64,000 bases of DNA, taken from positions 62,001 through 126,000 of the forward strand of contig JBCCXA010000001.1 in NCBI GenBank assembly GCA_039192515.1, read 5' to 3'. The notes beneath the pieces were generated by a model. It ran no database searches and had not been told where the DNA came from. It was given only the letters and a program-made list of their open reading frames with translations. Source of the DNA: Verrucomicrobiota bacterium (GTDB taxonomy: Bacteria; Verrucomicrobiota; Verrucomicrobiia; Methylacidiphilales; JBCCWR01). This document shows positions 1-9,799 of the stretch, one piece after another; positions within the stretch are counted from its first letter, which is position 1; each line of letters begins with the position of its first letter. A program made the translations under genes and the position numbers.

Positions 1-2526
1 CAAGACAGTCAATGAATCCTGCGGAAGTTGTGTGCCGCTTTGGTTATAGGCTATATGCAGAGAGGTTCGCGGAAGGAATCTTTTAATATCAAATTGTGGC
101 GGGCAGGAACCTTCCAGAATAAAAATCATTTCCGTGTACAATCCAGGCTCTAAATCATCACTCTCGAGTTCGGCAAAAGCAGCGTTGCCTGCCTCGGAGC
201 ACAACAACAAGTCCATGATTGAGTTTGCTATGGGATGATCCCAAGTTAGGAATTCTACATCATCACGGGAGAGTGCCGTAGTGCGGTCTAGCGTGACTAG
301 CTTGCCTTCTTCAGGGATAAAAGTAATTTGATCCGTGACGAGTTGCCCACGTTTGAGTAGCCATATTCTTTTGCCACGGTCCTCTCCCATCTCTTCAATA
401 TGCACACCAAAGTGATCAAGCGCTTTCAATAGGAACTGATCCAGTGCAGTTGACTGATCGAATTGCTCAATATCCGAGATAAGTTTCTTGGCTTTTTCGG
501 GTTGGAAAGAATGCCTTTCTAGCAAACGATCTCTTCCCTTTTCTAATTTTGCTAAAAGCTCTTTCCTAAAGGCTTGCGTTTCCTCGATTAATGCGTCGAG
601 CTTCTTCTGATCATAATCACCTAAAATGAGGCCCTTTAACTGTTGCCCAAATTTTTCCATGAAAAGTTCTCCCCCTTGAGAAGGAGCAGTAAAAATTTCT
701 AACCCCTGATGCAACCATTGGAATACTGTCTCTGCTCCACTGTGTTTAAAGTAAGGCACATGAATCTGGATGGTTTCTTTTTGGCCGATTCTATCTAATC
801 GACCAATGCGTTGCTCCAATAGCTCGGGATCTAAGGGTAAGTCAAAGAGGACGAGGTGATGCGCAAATTGAAAGTTTCTTCCCTCACTGCCTATTTCTGA
901 ACATAGGAGGAGTTGAGCACCTTCAGGCTCCGCAAACCACGCGGCGTTGCGATCACGCTGGATGATGGTTTGATCCTCATGAAAAACGGTCATTTTCAAA
1001 TTTAACTTGTCCATGACGGCTTCATAAATTGCTTCTGCTCTCTCTTTATAGCGACAGATGAGTAGAATTTTTTTAGGACTATACTTTTTGATTAGTCGAA
1101 GCAGCCAGTCAATTCTTGGGTCTTTAGCTAACGGCTCTTGCTTCCAATCGTTTCCTTCCACTTCGTAAGCTAACTCGCTCTTTACTCTTTCCACTACAGC
1201 TATATCCGTCTTCGGAAAAGTGAGAGCTGCGGGTAATATCTTGCGCTTGGGAAAGCCTGCGATAGCCGATCGTGTGTTTCTAAAGACTACTCTTCCCGTT
1301 CCGTGGCAGTCTAGGAGGTCTGAAATCAGATGGTCCCTTGATGCATCTAGGTCCGGCTGCTCTACCAAAGCTTTCAAATTAGTGAGTGCTTGGGGGCTTT
1401 GGCCGAAAAGCTTTCCGAGAATTTTCTCATCTTGCGCTTTAAGCGGCTCTTTTAAAATGAGCCTATCTACTACTTCAGCCGTTTGCTGGTAGGAATTGGA
1501 CTCTTCTTGAAACCGTTCATAGCTGTGAAAGCGAATAGGATCTAGTAAGCGAAGCCTCGCAAAGTGCCCTTCCGCTCCAAATTGTTCCGGTGTGCCGGTA
1601 AGTAGTAAAAGGCCTGTTGACTTTTTGGCAAAAGCCTCCACGGCACGATATTCCAAGCTAGATTCTTTTTTAGACCACTTCAGGTGATGCACTTCATCCA
1701 CGATGGTCAAGCCCCAATCTACCGCTAGTGCTTCCTGCAGGCGCTTAGGGTTTTCTTTAAATAAGCTCAAGCTTGTTAGAATGAGATGCTCATCGGCAAA
1801 GGGATTTGCCTCTGAGTCTATAGCTTGCATGCTCTGGCAGCGTTCCTCATTAAAGATTGAGAAAGATAGATTGAAACGTCGCAGTAGCTCAACAAACCAC
1901 TGATGAATAAGCGGTTCTGGAACGAGAATCAACACGCGTCCAGAGCGCCCCCGAACAAAGAGTCTATGTAAAATCAGGCATGCTTCGATGGTTTTTCCAA
2001 GCCCTACTTCATCCGCCAGGAGCACGCGGGGAGCAAAACGTGAGGCTACTTCTTGGGCTATGTAGAGCTGATGTGGAATGAGATCCATGCGCGCGCCTAT
2101 ATAGCCATGAGCTGGATGTTGATGGATGTTGCTCTGCAGCTCTAGGGCCTTGAGTCGCAGGTCAAATAAAGAAGACTCATCAACTCTGCCATCAAGCAAT
2201 CTCCTGTCGGCTGTGCCAAGGTTCATGCTATCGGCTATTTGCATTTCAGGGAGCACTTGCTGTTCATCTCCGTAGTAATACATCAACCCTTCTTTTTCTT
2301 CCGTGCCTTGGATGACAAAAGCAGCTCCTTCGTGGCTCTCGATTTTGTCGCCAGCTTGGAAGAGCACGCGCTTGATGGGTGCCTGCTCCTTGGCATACAT
2401 TCTTATTTCACCCGTAGAAGGAAATAAAATCTTCACGGTGCGATGTTCCATTTCTAAAATCATACCGAGCCCTAGTTCAGGCTCGGCTTCACTCATCCAT
2501 CTCTGGCCTTGGGCAAATGTTTTCAT
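1..2526 (-). CDS. rapA: RNA polymerase-associated helicase RapA (SNF2 family), 3' end cut by window edge
   Basis: Swi2/Snf2 ATPase that binds RNA polymerase and helps recycle it after transcription. Translating the minus strand gives an unbroken frame of about 840 residues that leaves the window at base 1, so the C-terminus is missing. The N-terminus (GQRWMSEAEPELGLG) matches the RapA Tudor-like region. The helicase has Walker A with DEVGLGKT, a DEVH box (VDEVHHL, where DEAH is usual), and helicase motifs V-VI (CSEIGSEGRNFQFA and QRIGRLDRIGQ). Resemblance to E. coli RapA is collinear throughout. I chose the ATG at 2526 because it aligns with the E. coli start; an in-frame ATG at 2547 would add seven residues. 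It is transcribed divergently from floA. Confidence 0.93.
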   Translation of the reverse strand, partial: MKTFAQGQRWMSEAEPELGLGMILEMEHRTVKILFPSTGEIRMYAKEQAPIKRVLFQAGDKIESHEGAAFVIQGTEEKEGLMYYYGDEQQVLPEMQIADSMNLGTADRRLLDGRVDESSLFDLRLKALELQSNIHQHPAHGYIGARMDLIPHQLYIAQEVASRFAPRVLLADEVGLGKTIEACLILHRLFVRGRSGRVLILVPEPLIHQWFVELLRRFNLSFSIFNEERCQSMQAIDSEANPFADEHLILTSLSLFKENPKRLQEALAVDWGLTIVDEVHHLKWSKKESSLEYRAVEAFAKKSTGLLLLTGTPEQFGAEGHFARLRLLDPIRFHSYERFQEESNSYQQTAEVVDRLILKEPLKAQDEKILGKLFGQSPQALTNLKALVEQPDLDASRDHLISDLLDCHGTGRVVFRNTRSAIAGFPKRKILPAALTFPKTDIAVVERVKSELAYEVEGNDWKQEPLAKDPRIDWLLRLIKKYSPKKILLICRYKERAEAIYEAVMDKLNLKMTVFHEDQTIIQRDRNAAWFAEPEGAQLLLCSEIGSEGRNFQFAHHLVLFDLPLDPELLEQRIGRLDRIGQKETIQIHVPYFKHSGAETVFQWLHQGLEIFTAPSQGGELFMEKFGQQLKGLILGDYDQKKLDALIEETQAFRKELLAKLEKGRDRLLERHSFQPEKAKKLISDIEQFDQSTALDQFLLKALDHFGVHIEEMGEDRGKRIWLLKRGQLVTDQITFIPEEGKLVTLDRTTALSRDDVEFLTWDHPIANSIMDLLLCSEAGNAAFAELESDDLEPGLYTEMIFILEGSCPPQFDIKRFLPRTSLHIAYNQSGTQLPQDSLTVL

Positions 2527-2689
2527 CTCGTAAGGGCATGAGACCATACCCCTTACGAAGCACACTGCAACTCTTTCACGAAAAGCATGCTCTCGATCCC
2601 TAGAGATATCATGGTTGTCAAAGGCAAAGCTGAGGTTATACTTAGGCTTCAAAAAATTATTTTAAACAAAGAAAAGATCATTAAATAAT

Positions 2690-3700
2690 ATGCCTATAGT
2701 CGTTACCATTGTTATAGCAGTCATTCTGCTCGTCATATTCATTGTCATCCTAAACTTTATTGGTTTATGGATTCGTGCATTAACTTCAGGTGCACCAGTA
2801 AGTTTTTTCAGCCTAGTAGCTATGCGGCTTCGCGGCATTCCCGGTGCTCTGATTGTGAACTCGCGTATTACAGCAGTTCGAGCGGGATTAGAAATATCCA
2901 CTACGCAGCTAGAAACACATTTTCTTGCCGGTGGTGATGTTAATGAGGTAGTCAAGGCTCTCATCGCTGCCCAGAAGGCTAAGATTGTTCTGGATTATGA
3001 CCAATGCTGTGCCATTGACCTTGCGACTAAAGGAACGGGTAAAAGTGTTTATGAAGCAGTTCGAACCTCTATCAATCCTAAGGTGATTGACTGTCCGAAC
3101 CCTGCATCAGGTAAGACAACCATAGATGCCGTAGCAAAAGATGGTATTGGTGTTCGAGTCCGTGCTCGAGTTACGGTGCGAACTAATCTCGACCGTTTCG
3201 TAGGTGGTGCGACTGAGGAGACCATTGTTGCTCGTGTGGGTGAGGGGATTGTCACAACAGTCGGTTCAGCCAATTCCTATAAAGATGTTTTAGAAAATCC
3301 TGATACGATTTCAAAGAATGTGCTTAGTCGGGCTCTCGATGCAGGAACGGCATTTGAAATTCTCTCCATTGATATTGCAGATGTAGATGTAGGCGAAAAT
3401 ATTGGTGCTCGTCTACAAGCTGACCAAGCAGAAGCTGACAAACGTGTTGCACAAGCTAAAGCAGAGGTTCGCCGTGCAGCCGCGGTAGCGGTTGAACAGG
3501 AAATGACCGCCCGTGTAGAAGAGATGCGAGCAAAGGTAGTGGAAGCCGAAGCCCAAGTGCCTATGGCCATGGCCGAAGCATTCCGCAGTGGAAATCTTGG
3601 TATCCTAGACTACATGAAGTTTCGCAACATAGATGCAGACACACAAATGCGTGGTGCGATTGCTAAGGACTCCGGAGATCAGCCAGGTAGCACAAGTTAA
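2690..3700 (+). CDS. floA: Flotillin-like protein FloA
   Basis: SPFH-domain scaffold of flotillin-like membrane microdomains (UPF0365/YqfA family). The 336-residue product has one N-terminal hydrophobic helix (about residues 4-27), a body with the family motifs LIAAQKA and [11 protein letters not shown], and a C-terminal Ala/Glu-rich coiled coil (about 235-300: [20 protein letters not shown], then [16 protein letters not shown]). Length is usual for FloA. No second transmembrane segment or NfeD-type partner is present. The next gene starts 18 bases downstream on the same strand and is probably cotranscribed. Confidence 0.93.
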   Translation: MPIVVTIVIAVILLVIFIVILNFIGLWIRALTSGAPVSFFSLVAMRLRGIPGALIVNSRITAVRAGLEISTTQLETHFLAGGDVNEVVKALIAAQKAKIVLDYDQCCAIDLATKGTGKSVYEAVRTSINPKVIDCPNPASGKTTIDAVAKDGIGVRVRARVTVRTNLDRFVGGATEETIVARVGEGIVTTVGSANSYKDVLENPDTISKNVLSRALDAGTAFEILSIDIADVDVGENIGARLQADQAEADKRVAQAKAEVRRAAAVAVEQEMTARVEEMRAKVVEAEAQVPMAMAEAFRSGNLGILDYMKFRNIDADTQMRGAIAKDSGDQPGSTS

Positions 3701-3718
3701 AAGAACATCAGCTTACTC

Positions 3719-4261
3719 ATGGAAGATTTATTACCCATTCTTATTTTCCTGGCTATCGCTGTATTTCAGATCATAGCTAGGTTCTTTAAGAAAAAAGAGG
3801 ATCCGGTACAGCCCGATTACGAGCCTGAGTCCAAAGGGGATGATGACTCATGGGACGAGCTCATGGAAGCGCTTGGGGGTAGCACTGAAAAAAAAGAGAT
3901 TAAGGAAGCTTCTGCACCTGCTACCCCACCACCTTTTGTGACGGAAAGCACCACTACCTCTACCCCTCCTCCAATCCCTACAACCAAGCCAGCCACGAAG
4001 CCTGTCAGGACTCTAGAGGATATTCAGCTGGAGACCGCCAAGAAAATTGAAGCCGCCAATCGAGAAGCTGAAAGAATTAAACAGCAATCGGGGCGTAAAC
4101 AGCTACAAGTACCAAAAGGGCAGCAAAGTGCCTACAGTTTACCGACTCATGAAGTATCTTTGAATCGCATAGCTTTGGTCAATAGCCTCAAATCCAAGAA
4201 CTCTATTCGCCAAGCCATTGTAATCAATGAGCTCTTGCAACCTCCTCTAGCCCTTAGGTAA
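3719..4261 (+). CDS. Membrane-anchored proline-rich protein of unknown function next to floA
   Basis: I do not recognise a named family. The 180-residue product has an N-terminal hydrophobic anchor (about residues 3-22), then a charged segment, a Pro/Thr-rich linker (about 62-98: runs such as TPPPFVTESTTTSTPPPIP), a short charged helix and a conserved-looking hydrophobic C-terminus (IRQAIVINELLQPPLALR). From memory, a similar C-terminal tail (I/V-L-x-E-I/L-L-x-P-P-x-A-L) is common in small anchored proteins of planctomycetes and verrucomicrobia. The gene lies 18 bases after floA, so a role at FloA membrane domains is a guess from position. Confidence 0.8.
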   Translation: MEDLLPILIFLAIAVFQIIARFFKKKEDPVQPDYEPESKGDDDSWDELMEALGGSTEKKEIKEASAPATPPPFVTESTTTSTPPPIPTTKPATKPVRTLEDIQLETAKKIEAANREAERIKQQSGRKQLQVPKGQQSAYSLPTHEVSLNRIALVNSLKSKNSIRQAIVINELLQPPLALR

Positions 4262-4397
4262 GGGATAATGATTATTCCTGTAACGCGGGCTGCCATTTAG
4301 GCTTGCGATTTCCTGTCCCGTAATATGATGTTGGTCGCCTTCTCATTTCAATTGGGTAACTAAACGTGTTATGATTTCTCAGATCTGTTAACAGACA

Positions 4398-7300
4398 ATG
4401 ACGACACCCAACACATGGTCTATCTTTGTTGATACAGGCGGAACATTCACTGACTGTCTTGGACAGGATGTAAATGGGGAATGGCACCGTGCAAAGGTGC
4501 TGTCCGATAGTACTTTAAGGGGATCTGTCGAGCGTGTTCTTTCGAAAGAAAGGTTAATCGTAAGCAACTGTGAACATTATCCGGCTTCTGTCCTAGTCGG
4601 TATGAGCTTCTGGATTCAAAATGAAGATGGTGATAAAGGCCAGGCAAAAGTTGTTTCTTATAACGCTTCATCCAACACACTCACTTTAGATCACGCTTTG
4701 GCAAATGTGACTTCGGGAAGTCTTTTTTCCTTAAGCACACATGAAGAAGCACCTGTCTTAGGTATACGTATTCTCACGAATACTCCCGTTGACCAATCAT
4801 TCCCTCCAATGGATCTTCGCTTAGCTACAACCAAAGCAACCAACGCATTGCTTGAACACAAGGTTGCTCCAACCGTGCTCTTTATAACCAAGGGTTTTGC
4901 TGATCTTCTTATACTAGGAACACAACAAAGGGAGCATCTCTTTAAGTTAAGTAACCAAAACGTACAAGCCCTTTATACAGATGTCATAGAAGTCCCTGAG
5001 CGACTTAATTCCAATGGCCAGATTCATCAGGTCATAGATGTTGAAGCCATTGAGCAATTCGCTAAAAAAGCGCTTGATAAGGGCATTAACCATGCAGCCA
5101 TTTCATTCTTACACAGTTATCTAAATCCTGAACATGAAAAAACCTGCGCGCGTTTTCTAAAAGAACTCGGGTTTGATACCGTGGTAACTTCCTCTGAGCT
5201 TTCACAGAAGAGACATTTTCTTGAGAGAACAGAGACTTGTGTGATTGATGCCGTTCTCTCACCTATTATGAACGAGTATTTAGATAACATTATCCAGGTT
5301 CTAAGTGATGTTAACTTGCTCATCATGGCGAGTTCAGGTGGATTGGTGAAAAAACAGTCATTTCACCCCAAAGATAGCTTACTAAGTGGGCCTGCTGGAG
5401 GTGTTGTCGCTGCTCGTGCAATAGGAAAGCAGTGTCTGGAAGAAAAAATGATCGCTTTCGACATGGGAGGCACTAGCACGGATGTCACACGCATTGACTC
5501 CCATACCTATCTTAAGTCGCAATTAAAAATTAATAACCATCGTTTGGTGGCACCTGTTCAACCTATTGAGACAATAGCGGCCGGTGGTGGCTCAATATGT
5601 TATTTTAAAAATCAAAAAATCCATGTAGGTCCAGAAAGTGCCTCTGCCAAACCTGGTCCTGCTTGTTATGGATATGGTGGTCCTTTAACGGTCACAGATG
5701 TCAATTTGCTCTTAGGCCGCCTTTATCCACCATTACTTCGTTTCCCCATGTCTCTTAAATCTGCTAAAGAGCAGTTCAATAAATTCAAAGAAGTACTTGT
5801 AGAAAGCACGGGGACGCTTCCCGAGGATGACGAAACTTTGTCAGGCTTAGTAAGTCTTGCGAATGAGCACATGGCAGGAGCGATTCGCTCTGTTTCCGTT
5901 CGAGAAGGTTATGATCCCGCTGATTATGCTTTGCTCGTTTTTGGTGGCGCCGGTGGTCAGCACGCCTGCAGTGTAGCTCAGAAATTAGGCATTCAAAAGA
6001 TACTCGTCCCCAAGGATGCCGGGCTGCTCAGTGCCATAGGACTAGAAAGCGCTAGGGTAGAGCGTATAGAAACAATGCATACCTATGAGCTACTAGACAA
6101 GCTTCTACCTACACTAGATGCGAAGAAACAGGAGCTGATTGATAGAGGTAGAGCAAAGTTGTCCCGAGAAGGCATGGAGGAACATCAGATAATGGTTCAA
6201 AGCGCTATTTGTAACCTGAGGCTCGAAGGGCAGGAGTCCACATTGCCTGTAGCTGTCACAGACAGCTTTGCTGAACTTCCAAGACATTTCTCTGATATAT
6301 ATCAAAATACTTTTGGCTATGAACCACGACTTGATCCATTGGAACTGGTATCACTAGAAGTGACCTTGTGTTCTATTCCCATAAAGCAAAGACAGGAAAA
6401 TTTTGATATAGCTGAGACCAATCATTTTGAACCTGTTGCCTACACAGAAGTATGCTTTGATTCAGGTCGACAACCCGCACCTATCTACAACCGCCAACAA
6501 ATCCTTTCAGGTGAAAAACTTTCAGGTCCGGCCATCATTGTGGATGCGTTTAGCACACTTTTGGTAGAGCCTGGTTGGCACGCCACTTCTGGTTCAGAAG
6601 GAACCCTCAAGCTCGAAGCATATGATACTGATAAATTCCACATGCCAGACCAAAACGAAATAATCATGCTAGAGATTGTTTCAGAGAGATTAGGTCATCT
6701 AGTGGAAGAAATGGGGCTCCAACTTCGTCGCACAGCGACATCCACGAATATCAAAGAGCGTTTGGATTTTTCGTGTGCACTTCTTGATTCTATGGGTTAT
6801 TTGATCGTTAATGCTCCTCATGTCCCCGTGCATCTCGGGGCGCTTGGGATTTGCATGCGGCGAGTTTTAGAGGAGGTGATTTTTAAACCTGGAGATATGA
6901 TCATTACGAATCACCCGGGCTACGGGGGATCTCACTTGCCAGACGTTACCGTGATTTCTCCAATCTTTGGTAGTCATAACAAGTTGTTGGGATTTTTGGC
7001 AAACCGCGCACATCATGCAGAGATAGGAGGCCTTCATCCTGGATCACTTTCCCCGGAAGCGCGGTGCTTACAAGAAGAGGGTGTGATGATTCCTCCAGTC
7101 TATTTATTTCAAGAGGGTGTTTCAAAACTAGATGATTTAGAGAAATTGCTCCGTGATGCCCCCCATCCCAGTCGGGCTGTAGAAGATAATCTAGCTGACA
7201 TCAATGCGCAGATTGCCGCAAATCGAAGAGGTCTGAAGTCGATGAATGAGTTATTAGAACAGTTTGGAGAAAGTGTTCTCCTTAAACATATGGATCAATT

Positions 7301-8177
7301 GCTCCAGCGCGCTGATCGAGCATTACGTGAATGCCTAAGGAATATTCCCGACAGAGTCTATGAGGACTCAAGGATCTTAGTAGATGATTTAAAACTACAG
7401 ATCAAAATCAAGAAAGAGGCTGAGACCATTCATTTTGATTTTACTGGCTCGAGCCCTCCGCATTCAGGCAATTTAAATGCTACCTCCGCCATTGTTCAGA
7501 GCACTATCATCTATTTTCTTCGCCTGCTCGTTCAGGAAAATATTCCTTTGAATGAAGGATTATTGCGAGCAACCCAATTGATTCTGCCTTGCTCATTTCT
7601 CAGCCCTGATTTTTCTGCCGACGCAGTGCCTGCAGTCAGCGCCGGTAATGTGGAAGTCAGTCAACAGCTTATAAACTGTCTGCTCACCGCTATGAAATTC
7701 TCAGCCGCTAGTCAAGGCACTATGAACAACCTAACGTTTGGCAATAACCAGTTTAGTTATTATGAAACGATTGGTGGTGGAGCTGGTGGAAGTCATCAAG
7801 GACCAGGCGCACATGGCTTACAAACTCATATGACCAATACGGCCATTACTGACCCAGAAATCCTAGAGTCACGTTTCCCCATTCGTTTAGAGCAATACGC
7901 TCTTAGAACCCATTCGGGCGGTTCTGGAAAATTTCCTGGAGGGGAGGGTGTCATTCGCCATTTTACCTTCTTAGAACCTTTAGCTGTTTCCATTTTATCC
8001 CACGACCGTGATCTGGCTCCAAAAGGCATAGGAGGGAGTGACGGAAAAAAGGGTGCACAGATCTTGATAACAAAAAGCGGTTCCGTTAGTCAATTGCCCT
8101 CATTTGCTTTCCGCCAAGTCAACGCGCATGACCAACTGGTCATTAAAACCCCTGGTGGTGGTGGCTACGGAATATAA
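4398..8177 (+). CDS. Fused ATP-dependent 5-oxoprolinase / hydantoinase A-B
   Basis: Cytosolic enzyme that uses ATP to open five-membered lactams: 5-oxoproline to glutamate, or hydantoins such as N-methylhydantoin to N-carbamoyl amino acids. The 1259 residues carry both halves. HyuA covers about 1-740, with the phosphate-binding GGTFTD at 14-19 and AFDMGGTSTDV near 355. HyuB covers about 750-1259, with RRTATSTNIKERLDFSCA, HPGYGGSHLPDV and a C-terminal TPGGGGYG. A segment of about 60 residues (about 55-115) interrupts the first HyuA domain; similar inserts occur in Bacteroidetes-type fused oxoprolinases, from memory. Neighbours are a binding protein, a deaminase, a carbamoyl-amide hydrolase and an ABC importer, so a hydantoin-like substrate is as plausible as 5-oxoproline. 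Substrate is not decidable from sequence. Confidence 0.9.
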   Translation: MTTPNTWSIFVDTGGTFTDCLGQDVNGEWHRAKVLSDSTLRGSVERVLSKERLIVSNCEHYPASVLVGMSFWIQNEDGDKGQAKVVSYNASSNTLTLDHALANVTSGSLFSLSTHEEAPVLGIRILTNTPVDQSFPPMDLRLATTKATNALLEHKVAPTVLFITKGFADLLILGTQQREHLFKLSNQNVQALYTDVIEVPERLNSNGQIHQVIDVEAIEQFAKKALDKGINHAAISFLHSYLNPEHEKTCARFLKELGFDTVVTSSELSQKRHFLERTETCVIDAVLSPIMNEYLDNIIQVLSDVNLLIMASSGGLVKKQSFHPKDSLLSGPAGGVVAARAIGKQCLEEKMIAFDMGGTSTDVTRIDSHTYLKSQLKINNHRLVAPVQPIETIAAGGGSICYFKNQKIHVGPESASAKPGPACYGYGGPLTVTDVNLLLGRLYPPLLRFPMSLKSAKEQFNKFKEVLVESTGTLPEDDETLSGLVSLANEHMAGAIRSVSVREGYDPADYALLVFGGAGGQHACSVAQKLGIQKILVPKDAGLLSAIGLESARVERIETMHTYELLDKLLPTLDAKKQELIDRGRAKLSREGMEEHQIMVQSAICNLRLEGQESTLPVAVTDSFAELPRHFSDIYQNTFGYEPRLDPLELVSLEVTLCSIPIKQRQENFDIAETNHFEPVAYTEVCFDSGRQPAPIYNRQQILSGEKLSGPAIIVDAFSTLLVEPGWHATSGSEGTLKLEAYDTDKFHMPDQNEIIMLEIVSERLGHLVEEMGLQLRRTATSTNIKERLDFSCALLDSMGYLIVNAPHVPVHLGALGICMRRVLEEVIFKPGDMIITNHPGYGGSHLPDVTVISPIFGSHNKLLGFLANRAHHAEIGGLHPGSLSPEARCLQEEGVMIPPVYLFQEGVSKLDDLEKLLRDAPHPSRAVEDNLADINAQIAANRRGLKSMNELLEQFGESVLLKHMDQLLQRADRALRECLRNIPDRVYEDSRILVDDLKLQIKIKKEAETIHFDFTGSSPPHSGNLNATSAIVQSTIIYFLRLLVQENIPLNEGLLRATQLILPCSFLSPDFSADAVPAVSAGNVEVSQQLINCLLTAMKFSAASQGTMNNLTFGNNQFSYYETIGGGAGGSHQGPGAHGLQTHMTNTAITDPEILESRFPIRLEQYALRTHSGGSGKFPGGEGVIRHFTFLEPLAVSILSHDRDLAPKGIGGSDGKKGAQILITKSGSVSQLPSFAFRQVNAHDQLVIKTPGGGGYGI

Positions 8178-8209
8178 AACAACGCTCTTTCTGTTTAGGT
8201 TTATGCATG

Positions 8210-8252
8210 CCGCGTCTTTAATGGTCATTAGTCTTACGGGGTTTTAATTTTT
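8210..8252 (+). terminator. Possible intrinsic terminator after the oxoprolinase gene
   Basis: CCGCGT (8210-8215) can pair imperfectly with ACGGGG (8236-8241), and TAAT pairs with ATTA around a GGTC loop inside it. A T-rich run (TTTTAATTTTTTT) follows. The internal loop makes the stem weak, so this is tentative. Confidence 0.3.
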
Positions 8253-8356
8253 TTACATCACGTATGGCTGTTTCGTCTATAACTCAGCATGGCATAAATA
8301 GTGCTTCCTTTATCGACATGGAAATTAAAAAAATACACGATAAATTGCCTATAAAA

Positions 8357-9310
8357 ATGAAACTATTCAATCATACCTTTCTAGCTGCATTAGCCTTAAT
8401 CATCATGACAGTCACTTTGCATGCTGAAGACAAAAAACTAGTCGTAGGACATGACCTTTGGATAGGTTATTCAGGCGCTTTTGTGGCTGATGCCAAAGGT
8501 TTTTTCAAAGAGGCTGGTCTAGATGTTGAATTTAAGCAATTCCCAGGCCCGGGGGATACATTGCCCGCGCTTATTTCGGGCAAGTTGGATATTGGACTTA
8601 CAACATTGCATAACCTAGCTTTAGCCAGTCTTGGTCAAAAAAAGCCCCTCACCTCAATCTATTTATTAGACACTTCAAACGGTGCTGACGCTATTGTCGC
8701 AAAGGAAAGTATTAAGTCCGTCAAGGACTTAAAAGGTAAAAAAGTGGCTGCCACTGATGGAGAGATTAATCATATGATGCTTATCGCTGCACTAGATAAA
8801 CACGGTATGACTCAGGACGATATTGAGTTCGTTAATATGAATGCAGATGATGCAGGTGGAGCTTTTGTTGCTGGGAAACTCGATGCTGCCGTCACATGGG
8901 AACCTTGGGTAACTAAAGCAAAATCTGCAGGAGGAAATGTCATTTTCACAAGTGCAGATATTCCTGACACTATTTTAGATTCCGTAGCAGTGACTCCTGA
9001 GGTTATGAAGAGCAAAAAAGCCGAGCTGGAGGCCTTTCTAGCTGCCATAGATAAGGGTGTTGCTTATCTAAGAAAAAACGAAAAGGAATCCGCAGAGATT
9101 ATTGGCAAAGTCTTAGATACCCCCGCGCCTGACATTATTAATATGTTAGCGACAGATAAGATCTATGATATGAAAGAAAACAAAGAGCTGCATGCCTCAG
9201 GTAAAGCAAAGGCCTCGCTCGATAAAGTAACCTCCTTCTTAATCAACAAAAAATTAATTAAAGATGCAGAAGGTGCAGAAGCACTATTGACTGATAGCTT
9301 TGTTAAGTAA
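8357..9310 (+). CDS. ABC transporter periplasmic substrate-binding protein (NMT1/SsuA-like)
   Basis: Periplasmic receptor of an aliphatic-sulfonate/nitrate/aminopyrimidine-type ABC importer. From ATG 8357 the product has a clear Sec signal peptide (MKLFNHTFLAALALIIMTVT, cleavage near LHA-ED), then a type II binding-protein fold with the family pattern GYSGAFVADAKGFFKEAGLDVE, ALISGKLDIG and VTWEPW. An earlier in-frame ATG at 8264 would put 31 polar residues before the signal peptide and is unlikely. Matching permease and ATPase genes lie at 10473 and 11309, separated from it by two enzyme genes. The ligand (sulfonate, pyrimidine, hydantoin or creatinine-like) cannot be read from the sequence. 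Confidence 0.88.
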   Translation: MKLFNHTFLAALALIIMTVTLHAEDKKLVVGHDLWIGYSGAFVADAKGFFKEAGLDVEFKQFPGPGDTLPALISGKLDIGLTTLHNLALASLGQKKPLTSIYLLDTSNGADAIVAKESIKSVKDLKGKKVAATDGEINHMMLIAALDKHGMTQDDIEFVNMNADDAGGAFVAGKLDAAVTWEPWVTKAKSAGGNVIFTSADIPDTILDSVAVTPEVMKSKKAELEAFLAAIDKGVAYLRKNEKESAEIIGKVLDTPAPDIINMLATDKIYDMKENKELHASGKAKASLDKVTSFLINKKLIKDAEGAEALLTDSFVK

Positions 9311-9322
9311 TCCGTCGTTCCT

Positions 9323-9799
9323 ATGAATGAAGAGGTGTGGATGAAAGAAGCGTTAAATGAGGCCCAAAAGGGCCTCATTTGCGGAGAACCACCCTTTGGG
9401 TGTTTGGTGGTTTCTCCCGCAGGAGACATTGTGGTACGTAGCCATGATAGAGTTATTTCCGACGGAGACATGTCAAGTCATGCAGAGACTATAGCGGTTC
9501 GAGAAACCTGTCGTATCGAAGGCACTTGCCAATTAGCTGGCTATCAGCTCGTCACAACGGTAGAGCCTTGTGCCATGTGCTTCACAACCGCCTGGCTAAA
9601 CGGAATCACACGTATTGTCTATGGGGCAACCATGCAGGAGATCTATGAAATGACAGGTGGACAGCAGCGTGAGATGCCAATTCCTGTTGAGGAGATGAAC
9701 AAAAGAAGCGGAAATACCGTTGAACTAGTCAGCGGGATACGACGCGAAGAATGTATCGGCATCTTTCAAGCTTATCAATTTCCTCCAAGCTTGAAGTGA
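9323..9799 (+). CDS. CDA-fold zinc nucleobase deaminase
   Basis: Zinc-dependent deaminase of the CMP/dCMP-guanine-TadA group. The 158 residues carry both halves of the zinc site: HAE (H53, E55) and PCAMC (C83, C86), with PFGCLVV in front of the first. Such enzymes convert an exocyclic amino or imino group to a keto group on cytosine, guanine or a related ring. It lies 12 bases after the binding-protein gene, and its 3' end overlaps the convergent amidohydrolase gene by 25 bases. It lacks the tRNA-binding features I would expect in TadA, and its place among transport and ring-opening genes argues for a small-molecule substrate. Confidence 0.85.
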   Translation: MNEEVWMKEALNEAQKGLICGEPPFGCLVVSPAGDIVVRSHDRVISDGDMSSHAETIAVRETCRIEGTCQLAGYQLVTTVEPCAMCFTTAWLNGITRIVYGATMQEIYEMTGGQQREMPIPVEEMNKRSGNTVELVSGIRREECIGIFQAYQFPPSLK

